NCBI GenBank assembly: GCA_030789695.1
Contig: CM061139.1
Location: 106,614,837 to 106,678,836, forward strand
DNA length: 64,000 bases
Direction: 5' to 3'
From: Scilla litardierei
Taxonomy: Eukaryota; Streptophyta; Magnoliopsida; Asparagales; Asparagaceae
Within the stretch, counting starts at the first letter, position 1. Every line of letters starts with the position of its first letter. The notes below the pieces were generated by a model. The model had not been told where the DNA came from and searched no databases. It worked only from the letters and a program-made list of their open reading frames with translations. Made by a program: the position numbers and the translations under genes. Shown piece after piece: positions 45,481 to 57,155 of this stretch.

Positions 45481-45760
45481 GGGTGTCGAGCTTACGACTT
45501 AAAACAAGCGCTTATCGGGAGGCAGCCCGAATTTCTTTCTTTAGTTTTATCTTCTTTGTTATTTATTCACTTTTCTGTTCAAAAACCAAAATAAAAACGT
45601 TTTCAATTCTAGAAAAATACAAAAATACAAAAATTTGATGAGTTCTTCCTTCTACAGGTCGAACAATGGAGAGCGCGTGCCAAACGATGAAGAGAAATAG
45701 AAGGAATCAATAGGAGAGCACTATAGCACCATACTTAGCCTGGAGAGTCAGGAGAGGCCA
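45481..45760 (+). other. Deletion junction: post-pol sequence of element G
   Basis: The stretch AAGCGCTTATCGGGAGGCAG (45505-45524) is the conserved word found just after pol in Athila elements, as I recall it. It sits only about 170 bp after the protease-linker frame, so reverse transcriptase, RNase H and integrase (normally well over 2 kb) have been deleted. The rest is T-rich non-coding DNA. Confidence 0.6.
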
Positions 45761-46215
45761 CTCGACCGAGCAGCTACCCTGCTCGGTCGAGCTACAATCA
45801 GCTAGAGGAAGCAATTAAAAGAGCACTTTAGAAGTCAATTGGACTCGACCGAGTAGCTTCCCTACTCAGTCGAGCTACGGTCAGAGCTCTATGAGGCCAA
45901 AACAGCACTCTGTTTCTAATTCGGCTCGACCGAGCAGCTTCTCTGCTCGATCGAACTACAAAAAGAGTCCAAAGTGCTAAAAGGGTGGTCTCTAAAAAGC
46001 TTAATGGACTCAACCGAGTAGCTACCTTGTTCGGTCAAGCTACAGAGGGAGCAAATGAGAGCTGAAAATCAACACTCTGTTTAAATTCAGCTCGACCGAG
46101 CTAAGTAAGTAGCTCGGTCGAGTGCTAGGGCATGATTCTGGGGTTTAAATTTATTTTTTATATATTTTTAGCTTGACCGAGCAGCTATCACTGCTTAATC
46201 GAGCAGCTATTAGTT
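45761..46215. repeat. Six-unit tandem array (81-84 bp) of CTCGACCGAG hairpins
   Basis: CTCGACCGAG-like words start at 45761, 45844, 45925, 46009, 46091 and 46172, a period of 81-84 bp. In each unit a complementary word follows within about 18-20 bases. In unit 1, CTCGACCGAGCAG (45761-45773) and CTGCTCGGTCGAG (45779-45791) form a perfect 13-bp stem with a five-base loop. Sequence between stems is more divergent than the stems. Confidence 0.9.
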
Positions 46216-46417
46216 AGGGGCACAACTTAACCGAGCTCGACTCGGGTTATTATAAAACAGCTCAACCCCTAACCTAACCCTAATCTAAATCAAAACACCC
46301 CCCCAATTCGTCTGAGCTCTCGCATCAAATCCCTGCTCGTTTCGATCGAAGCACGTCCGCCTCTGCCGCCCGTGTCGCCCGAACGCCGGTGCTGCCCTGC
46401 TCGGTCTACCCTCCTTC

Positions 46418-46418
<1 letters not shown>

Positions 46419-46494
<76 letters not shown>

Positions 46495-46505
46495 CTCCTC
46501 TTCCC

Positions 46506-46548
<43 letters not shown>

Positions 46549-46603
46549 CATTACCCCGTGCCCATAGGGCACAGTTTATTTAATGGCTAAGTCCCCCCCC
46601 CCC
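46419..46603. repeat. Microsatellites: (TC)n, (AC)n and poly-C
   Basis: (TC)n occupies about 46419-46492, (AC)n 46509-46546, and a run of eleven C lies at 46593-46603. ORFs of SLSLSL or RERERE residues here are by-products. Confidence 0.95.
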
Positions 46604-46993
46604 ATAAATTTCAAGTTCCCCCAAATTTCAAGTTTTCCCCCAAAATTTCAAGTTTCTCTCCAAGCTTAAATTTCAAGTTTTCCCCCAAAATTTCAAGTTT
46701 TTCCCAAAAACAAACTCATCCCAACTTTTGTCGTTTGTCCACCTAGGACAAAGTTGTCCACCTAGGACAAAGGTTTGTCCTAATAGGACAACATTCAAAT
46801 TCAACATTCAAATCCTAGCAAATAACCCGTGCACACGTGCACGTGGACTGAAAAAATGTTCGAAAAGGGGGGAATAATAAAAAGTGTGTGTGTGGGTGGG
46901 GAGGGGTCAAGGGCAAAATGTAGATAATCTCATCTCTTATCCAAATTCTCTTGTCCAAATTCTCTTATCCAATTTCTCTTAATAACATCCCTC

Positions 46994-47003
<10 letters not shown>
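46551..47003 (-). mobile_element. Helitron-like non-autonomous fragment
   Basis: It shares blocks with 60840-61638: a GTGCCC...GGGCAC hairpin (46560-46573) followed by TTTATTTAA, repeated AAATTTCAAGTTTTCCCCC words, an AACCCGTGCACACGTGCACG block (46824), TCTTATCC/TTGTCC words, and a final AACATCCCTCTTTTATA. The 3' CTAG terminus is not present, so this copy is incomplete or degraded. Assignment to Helitrons rests on the better copy at 60840. Confidence 0.5.
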
Positions 47004-47038
<35 letters not shown>

Positions 47039-47057
47039 GTATATGTATATATGTATA

Positions 47058-47094
<37 letters not shown>
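47004..47094. repeat. Microsatellites: (TA)n and (GT)n
   Basis: (TA)n runs from about 47004 to 47032, then TATG-type repeats, then (GT)n at about 47069-47094. A C-rich stretch follows. Confidence 0.95.
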
Positions 47095-47526
47095 CTCCCC
47101 CTCCCTCTCTTGCCCCCCCCCACATGCGCCCTAGCCCCCCGCCTCCGCTCGTTTCGATCAAAGCGATCGAGCGCCGCCGTGCTCAGCCCGACGACGACTC
47201 AAGCTCGACCCGACCCTCTCTAATATTCCCACCTCTTTCACCTCTTCCACCTCTTCCAGCTTCTCTATATCTCCCCCTCTTCTACCGTCCAAACCCAACC
47301 CCATTTCTAATTTTCTTAATTGCTTGCTAATCCTATATTCTCTATCAATTGCAGGTACATTCGGAGCTATTCGTGGAGACGATCGGCTTGGGATAGCTTG
47401 GGGGATAGCTTTGGTTTGGGCTTTGCACGTACATGCCACATTTGCTTTCGCAGCGACGCTCGGTTTCGGTATACTCGCTTTACTCCTTATTTTACATTAT
47501 TGTATGTCATCTGTATCATCATTTGC

Positions 47527-49940
47527 ATGATGCCTCCTCGCCTTAGGCCGAGGAAGCCTCCACTGAAGAAGAGGAAGGCCACCACTAACGCCTCCTCATC
47601 TAGGCAATCACACCACCGCCACCGCTCACCCACACATGAGGACTACTAGGTGGACTCCCCATCCTCCATGTCCTCTGCATCACGATCACCATCCCCCATG
47701 CCTCTAGCGATAGAGCCACACTCATATCCACTACACCCATTCCCACTCATACCACTCCCGCCGCTCCATCCCGACCTGTACCACCACCACCACCCACCCT
47801 GAAGACATATGATATTGTCTTTAGGGACAACACACACCACACCTGGTTCATCGACATCTCTCACCACACCATCGTCCCCACACGCTTCGTCCACGTCCCC
47901 ACCCTCATCAGGCTGGGCATCCTTCAGAGTGTCCATTGCCTTTACCAGATCATCGGTTTCGACCGATTCCTCGCCACGCATGCCCGCACATACACTCGCC
48001 TCACTCTCGAGGCACTAAGCTCCATCTCTATAGAGGGTGCTGGTATCTGCTTTCGTCTGCTTGACCGTGACGTAGTGGTCATGCACGCCATGATCTGAGC
48101 CCACTTTGGATTCCTCGCCATCCCCGTCCCTACCCTCGCCTACTGCCCAGACTACGAGCTCATCACGTTCGACACCGAGCAGTTTTGGCATCGTATCATT
48201 GGCCTCCGAGGATATAGCCCTAGCAGGGCTAGGTTCTCAGCCATAGTCCACCCATGTATCCGCTATGCCCAGCGTCACCTAGCCACCACACTCTTCTCCA
48301 GGCCAGAGGTCGGGACACTCTCCCTTCCCAAGCTCGCTCATCTTATAGGGATGACTCGACCTCTGTGCTGCCACCCCGATGGTTCTCCATACCCATTCCT
48401 TCTCTCTGACGTAGCACACTAGCTTTGTTACCACCTCATCCAGACCACCCATGCCACGATCTTTGCTTTGATGCTGGGCCTTGCACTTCCACCTGGTCTA
48501 GTGATACCCACCGGGCCTACTAGACTGACTCTAGGTGTGCTTGCTCGCATTCACATCATCAGGCCACATGGTGAGTGTCACTGGATCTACCTATTAGGCG
48601 CTCGGCGCGAACACCATCTCTATCTGCCAGGCCCCGATCTCACATGAGTCGACCCAGTCATGCTTGACTGGGTCATCCCTGGCATCTTTCCTATCCCTCC
48701 CATATATATCCTCGAGCCCCCAGGAGGACCAGTCATCGAGGATGACTATGACTGGGTACTTAACTCCAATGAGGAGGTGAGCCTGATATTGCTGTCATCC
48801 TGGCAGCCCAGCCAACCCCACCTGGGAGAACTTTATTCCACACATCTGTCAGTGCTCCCACCACCACCACCACCACTTCCACCACCACAGTTGGGACCTC
48901 CGGGACTGTCCACACCTTTTCCCCCGAGGTCACCACCTCTGTCTCTTCCGTGCCTAGACCCGAGGGCATGTTTGTATTCGTTGCTCCTGTTACTCTTTCT
49001 ACCATTTTGGAGCCTCCTACTGATGTCCCCACCATAATTGACTCTGCCAGCACATTATCTGCACCTGTGGACCCTCTCTCTTCCATTCCCATTACTCTAA
49101 GGTCCACAACCACACTTTCTGGCACTTCTTTTGTCCCCGCATCAGCTATTTTCTCTGATAGCGTCGTGATGTCTGTCACCACTTCTGTTGCCACGATGTC
49201 TCCCTTTTCTGATGATGCTGCTGCTTCTACCTCTGCACCGGATCTCGGATCCATTCCACTCCCAGCTTCTTCAGTCGAGATCCCTGCTAGACCACCCTCC
49301 CCTGACTTTCAGTTCAGACCCATTGGATCACTTTCACGAGGTCATGCTACGAGGGTGGTTTCTAGCAGTTCACGCCCACCTCCTAGCTCCCACATCATGG
49401 ACGCACGTCTCATTGCGGTGGAGACCGAGGTCGTTCTCTTGAGGCGTTCCTTTGACACCCTCTCGAACTTGGTCGCCACCTTTCAGGAGTCAATGGAGCG
49501 GGACTTGACCTCCATTCTCGATATTCTTAGGCACCAGTATGCACCCACTGTTATACTTTCACATGCCCCTCCTCCTTGGCCAGACCCTGTTCATCATGTC
49601 ACTACCACACCGCTCACTGTGCCCCATTCTCAGGCTTCTGCAGGGCCTGTCACTTCTTCTGTTGAACCGGTCGCACCCTGGTGGACACTCGTGTTGTTGA
49701 CACATACGCTATCCTACCTTCTTCTGAGCCAGTTGTATCATCCATTGGCTTGCCAGCCGACACACTTGTCAAGCCTACTCCTGTCGTCCCATCATCTGGT
49801 CCCCAGTAGTCGGACCCATCATCATCCACCCAGGGTGATACTGCTGCTTGATCTTAATATTATTTTTGCTCATGTTCTTCCCCCCACCATATTTTGTGCC
49901 CATCTATCTCTTTGGGGCCCTGTTTTTGCATAGTTTGGAG
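47527..49940 (+). pseudogene. Element G post-pol ORF, Athila ORF1/env-like remnant
   Basis: From ATG 47527 the frame starts PPRLRPRKPPLKKRK (a basic, nuclear-signal-like head). It then runs through frameshifts and stops (near 47647, 47804, 48096, 48420 and 48645). The middle part (FIDISHHTIVPTRFVHVPTL, LGILQSVHCLYQIIGF near 47850-47955) has the pattern I associate with the plant retrotransposon ORF1/Athila protein found downstream of pol. The C-terminal part (48950-49933) is Ser/Pro/Thr-rich and holds one likely helix (about 49396-49545). No transmembrane segment is convincing. Assignment is by position and general pattern. Confidence 0.5.
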
Positions 49941-50449
49941 GCGAGCCCCATCTTGCACCATCAGTGTATACACCATCTCATCCCATTTGTATATATTCCA
50001 TTTGCATCATATGCATGCATGTCCATATTTTTGCATCTTAGGCATTATGTCATACATCTGCATCTGCATTTTTCCTTTTATTTGTACAGTTTCATTTTTC
50101 TTTTATTTTTCTTTTATTTTCCTCCCACCCACCCTAGCCTCATTTTCCCTCCTTGCACGAGTGTTCTCAGCAGTGAGGACACTGCCATGTTTAGCTTGGG
50201 GGATGAGCGCTATCGCTTTTTATTTTCAATTTTTATATTTTCTTCATTTTACACCTGTTTATTTTTATTTTCCACCCATTTTCTCCACCATTTTTCTTTT
50301 TTCCTTTTAGCATCGTAATTTCCATATTTTGGTATGGCTGCATGCTTGCTTTTACTTTTTTCCACACTTCTTTTCCCCCTTTGCTAGATACATTCCATAT
50401 GATGATATCTCTTATAGCATCTGCAGCTATCACGATGCTTATTACTTTT
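49941..50449 (+). other. Element G 3' non-coding region, left of element C
   Basis: T-rich sequence without a gene. The GCTTGGGGGATGAGC word near 50195 is typical of Athila 3' regions. It continues at 60237 beyond element C. Confidence 0.5.
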
Positions 50450-51249
50450 TGTAACGGTCACGTTCCGACCGTACGTATTTTAGCGTGCATTTTGTGTATT
50501 TGATTTTTATTACTGATTTACATAGTTCAGACGCACGACTGGACACCGTATTTGCGATACTCTCGAAGGTGCGATCATCCCGGTATTTTCATTGCAATTT
50601 TTGGAGGTCGAGGGCCCAATCTGCTTAACACATTACTAAGTTATAATATATTTTCTTATATAAAATTTGAAATTTTAAGAAGTGTTGTACGTTGTAATCC
50701 AATCCAAGCTTTACAAGCTTTACTTGTTAATTAAATCCAACTAACTGTTAATAGCCTAACGGGTTAAAAAAAAGAAACAGAGGAAACCTTCAAAATTAAG
50801 TTGGTTTAAAACAAACTGATTAATTTTACAAATCCTAAACAAATCATTTTGAAATCTTAAGAACCTCATCTATCCCTACTCTTTCTCCCCCACGTCAGCC
50901 CACGTGATCTCCCATGATTCATTCAACTGCCCACGTACTCCCCCTATTTTTTTCCTTCAAAACCCACGCATATGGGCAAACATAGAGAAAAACAAAATAT
51001 AAGATAATAAGTCTCCTCACCTCCGAGCGAACTGACACCGAACCCAGTCGAATCTCACAGCACCCAAGCAGTGGCCTCATCTCCTCGCGGCCACCAGTTC
51101 CCCTCGTCCGGAACGCCGCGCGGCCCCTAGCCGCCTGCGGACCGCTAGAAACGCACCACCCTCAGCCTCCTCGACACTGTCGGAAGCCGCACTTGCCGGG
51201 CACCTACCATCGCCAATCACGCGCCGCGGAGATCATTCATCTGTAAATC

Positions 51250-51659
51250 ATGAGAGGCAACAACAGGTAGGTTAAACATTATACCTAAGTTACATCCGTG
51301 AACAGTGTGTTATATATTGTTATTATATAATGATAGGGTAGCCAATTTAATGTTATAAGCCTTGTAGTTGCAGTATCTTATATCACTGTATATTACCCCA
51401 TGCAAAACTTTGTTTTAGAGAGAGATGATGGAGGTTATATTAAATATACATGTAGGTTAGTAGATTATGTTAATTAACAATCAATCACATGCACAGATCC
51501 CAGATATCAAGCATGAATCTTGACACGATCAACATGATCGCTTCAAACTATCATGTATGGCTGATGAGTCTCATGCAACCAATCATAGTTTATGGAGGCA
51601 AATCTTCAATTCATGAGTTTAGTGTTGACAAAGAACAAACATGCATTTCGTGCTCATAA
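51250..51659 (+). other. Hypothetical two-exon 59-residue ORF in element C 5' LTR
   Basis: Joining 51250-51266 to 51497-51659 at a donor (AACAG|GTAGG) and an acceptor (GCACAG|ATCC) gives 59 codons plus stop, beginning MRGNNR and containing SNYHVWLMSLMQPIIVYGG. The 3' LTR can be joined the same way (57973-57989 and 58220-58382) with one or two residue changes. An overlapping single-exon frame (51592-51780, MEANLQF...) is also kept in both LTRs. Neither protein is recognised, and high LTR similarity alone could keep both open. Confidence 0.3.
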
Positions 51660-53071
51660 TTGTTGGGAGAAAAGGACCAATTATCAAGAAGTTTGGAAGA
51701 ATGAAACTCTGTTTTTCGTCTGCAAATGGGCATCCTTTTCAAAAGGAATAATTCAAGTCACTGATTACGATATACACTAGAATTTTAGTATAAATCTGTG
51801 TAACACCCATATCTATTATTATATTATTTTAATATATACGCTTCAGCTCCCGTCATATTGAGTTTATATATAACGAGTGGCAAAATTGTAAATGAATGAA
51901 GGTTTATAGACAGCATGTTAATAACTTAATATTAATAGTAAGCTAGTTGGCTGCATCTCATATTAATTCTTAATGATGTTGGTTATCAAAACACAGTTAG
52001 TACCTGGATAATGGATTACATACATGAATATATCTTCCTTTTAATAAAAGCTAGGTTGGTTTTAAGTTGGCATGTGACGCAATTAAATGTTAGTGTTATA
52101 TAACAATTACTATATTGATATCAAACCTATTATGAAATACTTAGCTCAGTTTTACGTAGGCTATCGTAATGCTAGTGGGTATGATATGAACCCCGTCCTA
52201 GGATAGGGAATCTAATAAAAAAATTGATTTACTAGGCGACGTAAGAATTGTTTATTGTATTCTAATTCTGTCGAAACAAACCTAATTCGGACATGTGTTT
52301 AATCAAAACAGAGAACCAGTTGTTCCATAGCGCAACGCTCGACGAGACGAACCCACGACAACCGATATCATCGGAAAAAGGCAAGTGAAACTTGCCATCT
52401 TTTTGTTTAGGCCATGTCCTTAGGCCATTTTCTTGTCTTAGCGTAAAAGAGACTAGGCAGTAAAAGGATAGCTACCGAGACGCCCTTTGATCTAGCTTGA
52501 CAACGAAGCTAGATCCGTCACCTTCATCATGCTTGCATGTCATGTTTAATTTCAATTAACGGTACGCGAAATATCTGTTCATGTCATTGCATACATCGAT
52601 TGTTCATCGTGATTGCGTAACACACGCTACTTTAAAATGTAAGCTGTGGCGAGTAGGATCTTGACTCCTACACAGTGATTCGGCTAGGTGCACCCCTATG
52701 CCATCGTGATAAAACACTTCCTGGCTCGTGATCCAGAAGATGGGCGCCAGTCCATATACACGTGGAGGGGTAGGGTTAAACATTCGCTTGAGCGTAGAAG
52801 TTAGCCCGTACAGCTACTTCAGCCATAAGACGGAAACTCTGAGCACAAAGTGAAAATCGTGGTAAGTGATTCGTGAATTAGTGATTTGGTAGCTTTTGCT
52901 ACATCGTGTGTGCTTGTCTCTTCTTTTAAACTGTTGCATCATACTTAAATGTCATGTTATTGCATAATATTATAACTACTAGGTTGTTAGTTTACTTTCA
53001 GTTTCCTTGCACAAGTCTATTTTTAGACTTGCTGACATGTGCCCCTCTCTCTTTTGGGTGTCACATGTTAG

Positions 53072-53166
53072 ACCATGAGCCAGAGTTTGTTGCCGAGGAC
53101 GAGGTGTTTGTGGACATTGAGCCTGCGTATGACGAGAATTTTGCGGACACCGGTGACCATTCTTAG
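53072..53166 (+). other. Acidic terminal exon-like ORF in element C 5' LTR
   Basis: It follows an acceptor-like CACATGTTAG and encodes EPEFVAEDEVFVDIEPAYDE, ending DHS and TAG at 53164-53166. It corresponds in place and in the EPEFV...EP pattern to the element B ORF at 29693. The 3' LTR copy is 59795-59889, with few changes. Confidence 0.45.
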
Positions 53167-53522
53167 TGATCCTTGCTGAGCCCCTTTTGTTTTAGGTTTT
53201 CTGTTAGTTGTCGGTGCGTGGCACCTCTACTTTGTTTTTGTGCCTTGTACTTTTGTGGCCATGCTGGGGCCTTAGAGTCTTTTCTCTTTAAGCCTGGTGG
53301 CTTTTTCTGTGATGTTGGAAATTAATATAATGGATATTCTGAGATTTGCCTTTGTCGCATTTCCCTTCTTTATTATCTTTGTTTTGTATCGCGTTGCAAG
53401 GACCTGCCAATTTATTGTTGATTGACGCTTATCGGGCTTGGAGCTTTGCAGCTTCAAGTCTGAGCGGACCTTCTCATGTCTCGCCTCCACATTTTTGGGA
53501 AGCGGGGCGTGACAGGTTTTGT

Positions 53523-53540
53523 TGGTGGCCCATGCAGGTC
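53523..53540 (+). other. Primer binding site, tRNA-Ile type, element C
   Basis: TGGTGGCCCATGCAGGTC lies eight bases after the LTR, identical to the site in element B. Confidence 0.7.
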
Positions 53541-56500
53541 ATCTTGCAACTGCGAAATATCGGAACAATGATAATAACTATAGAATGTCCATTAAATAAA
53601 TTGCAACATCCGAGTCATACGCCTTGAGTCTAGTCATTTTACTATGTCACTAGGTGGTAGGAAGACTTAGTTAGACGTCTGTGCTTGCTAGTCAGAGGCC
53701 CCTGATTGTTAGTTAGACCCTCTGCTAGGAATTGATTTAGTCGTTGTAGGAGTTACCTTAGTGGTTCCCGTCTAGCTTGACCATGATAGACTTCTAGAAT
53801 TCTTTTGTCGTTCGCTTGGGTTCATCGATTTCGGACCAAGCTGAACGCATTTCATTGCTGTCCAGCTCCTTAGAAAGCTTTAGTGCCAAGTTTCCTGAAC
53901 CCTAATTAGTCGACCGTAGGAGTTCCCCGTTGATTTTCCTGAGTCTTATCCTAGGCGTGTTTATGTTCGATCATGCGACCAAATTCCTTGTCCTCGATTC
54001 GCGAGATTGCCTCATGACGATCGTCGTTAATTTCAGCTTGAGGAAAATCTTGAAGCCTTTTAAAAGTGTTTTCGATGTTCATCATTCGTTAAAGTTTAAA
54101 CTCATTAGAAAACTTTTTTAATATATACATATTTGGACTTCATGCTCTTACCGAAATCATGCTCTTCATTCGAAAACTTTTTAATATAAAGGAATTTTGA
54201 CTTAAATTTATTTTTGAAATTCGAAAGTTTTGACAAGATTTTGATTACTGTTTTATAATGTTTTTCCAGCCTTTACTTTTCATACCTATTTAAATATCTT
54301 GTCCCTTCCATATATCAATTTAATTCTGAGTCGAATTTCTATTTTTCCCAATTCGATTTATAATTTTCCTTTCTTATTTATGCCATTCAAATGACTCATC
54401 TCGCTCCCTTAATATACTTTTCAAGTCACATATGATCTCAGCTTCCAACAATCAAAGTTATGTTTACCATTTTTCCCTATTACATTTTTTTGGAAAATTA
54501 CTATTTCGTAACCACTTCCTGATCTAGACCCTCCATAAGTTGGTTTTAAAGCTTTATTACAGATTTTGATAATTTTACTACTAAAATATTTTTATCTTTC
54601 CGTTCCCCATACATACTTTAGAATAAATTCTAAACTAAATAGAATTTCAATTATTTTTATACCCATACCATGCTTGTTGTGCTCGTATGTTAAGAACCTT
54701 GTGTAAATCAGTTTCTTTTTGGCAAATTCCGGCTCCTCTTAAAAGTAGTACAGTATTGGTTATTTTAAAATTTTTCCCTAGCTTAAAGACTTTGAAAGTA
54801 TTTAACATGAACTTAAAATTCTTCAGTTCATTTCATTCCTTGAATTTCAAAATTTTGCCAAAATTATATTAAATTACTGCCGTATAATATTTTTCCTAAA
54901 CTACGTCCTTAATGTTCGCATGAACGATTTACTTTCTTTCATAATGATTTCCGTTAAGCCAATAAATCATTTCATCTTATTATGTATATTCAACTCAAAT
55001 TTATTTCGAGCAACTTATTTTATCGATATCCAAATATTGCCTATACGGAGGAGAACTCCAACTTTTCAAATATGATCGTTTTATACTTTTAGTGTTGTTG
55101 ACTTATACCATTTACGTCCTATTTCCGGTAACTTATGAGGGCAATATTTACATCTTTCTTCCCCACCTAAACATCCACAATTTTATCTCAGTTTCACTTG
55201 ATCTATTTACCTCCTTGTCCTCGCCCTACCTGAACCCATTCTTACGATCTTGCTTCGTTACGCTATCTAATCTTGGTTTCCTTCCTTCTGCTTAGTCATC
55301 CCACTAGTGCTTGCCGTTGTTTACGTCACACCAGTTTAGTAGTGGGCCCTTGGACCTATGTGATGTTGTCGTGGCGCATGCACCTAAGTTGAGTATGTGG
55401 GCTTGAATGAGTGTACTTCCGGTAGTATATTAATGATTGCCTATTGTGTGATATATACAGACTCTGAGTTATTCATGATGTTATGAAGTTGTATGTGTGT
55501 TAGTATTTATAGATATGTGTGAGGATAGCTATACCACTCTAGGGACGTCTGTGTATAAATGAATCAGTGTTGGAATATTTAATGGGGTGTACGTTGTTGG
55601 AAATACTTATAATGGTTGAAATAATACGTTGGTAAAGTTACGTGTATGTTAGGTGTAATGGTAATAGGTGAACGTATAGTTAAGTAAGTAGGCATATTAT
55701 ATGACCTGTATGTTGGTACGTGTGAGTGTGTGCTCATATGTAGATACGTATTATGCTTGGACGTAAGTAGTTATGTATTTGCAGCATGAGTATATATGTG
55801 ATATACGTATGGTAATAGGATTATAATTGTGGTTGGTATTGCTTGCCTTTACGGAATGTTATGCGTGTACGTGTGTACCGTGGAGTATAGACGATTATGG
55901 TATGTCTTAAACTATGTATAGATAAGTAGATGTGTTGGTATACTAATTATGGGTAGAATGGCTATGGTGCGAATATATATTACATGTATGTGACTATACG
56001 ATGAATGCAGGTAGTAGAGAGTGTATTAAAGTTATACGTGTGCTGATATTGGCAATATTACTATAGGGTGAAAAGTGTTTGCATTATGTGGGCTTTACTT
56101 GACTAAATATAGTGATTGATGATATGTTAGGTATGTGGTTATGCTGGTAGATGTATATATTGGAGTGGTGTTGGTATATGTATAGATACAATGTTATGTA
56201 TATAGAGTTTTCTGTTGTGGGTTTTGGAGTCTCACTCAAGCTTGAGTGAGTATATTAAGTATATGGTTACATATGTCTGTGGATGGTGTGTAGTACTATA
56301 AATGTAGTAATGGATGATGTATGTATAGTGATAGGATTGGTTGTGTCTGGTGATGTTACGCACATGATTGTGGGTGGCTATTCTATAATATAGTTATATG
56401 TGTTGGCCTTGTGGTATAGTTAATTACTAAGGACTTACATGTTGATTGCATATGTGCTAGCTGAACTAGGTGTTCAGTTGTGCTAAGTATATAGTGGTAT

Positions 56501-57155
56501 GAGTGGTATATATGAATGTTATGATAGCGTGTGTGGGCGTGCACCGTGCGAGATTAAGTGTGTGCTTAGTTATAGGTATTTGTGACTATGGTATGTGTGG
56601 CGTGTCTTGAATATAGTTATAGGACAGTATGTGAGGTGAATATATGGTGAAGTGTTTGCGTGCATTTGAATAACTATATCTTTGTGAAATTATAGCAGTG
56701 GTGAATGTATATTAGATATAGTAAACATGATTTAATATTGTGTGGTGTGATTACATGTGTTGATATGTTTGGTGTTGGGTGTATACTATGAGATATAGGG
56801 AGTAGTATATCCATGTTTGTTTGTACATAGGTAATTATCTATAGGTGAAGAATTACTATTGTATTTGCTAGTGTGAAACTATTTTTATGTAAGTATATGT
56901 AACTTGGTTATGTGAATAATTGAAGTACGCGTATGAATTTACTGTCTAAGATAGGTATAAGTATAGAATGTGCGTGTATATATATATACATGTTTGTAGT
57001 GTAAATGTTTGACTATCTAGTGCATATATAGGCACTGGTAGTAGCTATACCTGTTTTGAATTATAATGTGTCGTGATTGGGATAGTTACTAGAGTGGCTA
57101 GGTATATTTATAGATAGAAAGTCCGAGGACGGACTTTACTTTAAGGTGGGTAGGA
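53541..57155 (+). other. Element C internal region, non-coding
   Basis: 53541-55320 is pyrimidine- and A-rich; 55330-57155 is strongly G/T-rich (TATGTG, GTGTATA). The border carries CCAGTTTAGTAGTGGGCC (55330), as in element B. No enzyme motif was found in either strand. A GTCCGAGGACGG tail (57121) precedes the polypurine tract, like the tails of A and B; it may be the last trace of an ancestral pol 3' end. Confidence 0.7.

Larger units (their letters stand above)
50450..53514 (+). repeat. Element C 5' LTR
   Basis: About 3065 bp. Compared with the 3' LTR it lacks 17 bases near 50486. It contains an exon-like layout: a G+C-rich leader (51000-51240), ATG 51250 with donor AACAG|GTAGG, an acceptor at 51495-51496, and an acidic last exon (53072-53166). 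Confidence 0.92.

Noticed and set aside
46285..46590. ORFs of SLSLSL, RERERE, HTHTHT or VCVCVC residues
   Set aside because: They are translations of (TC)n and (AC)n microsatellites.
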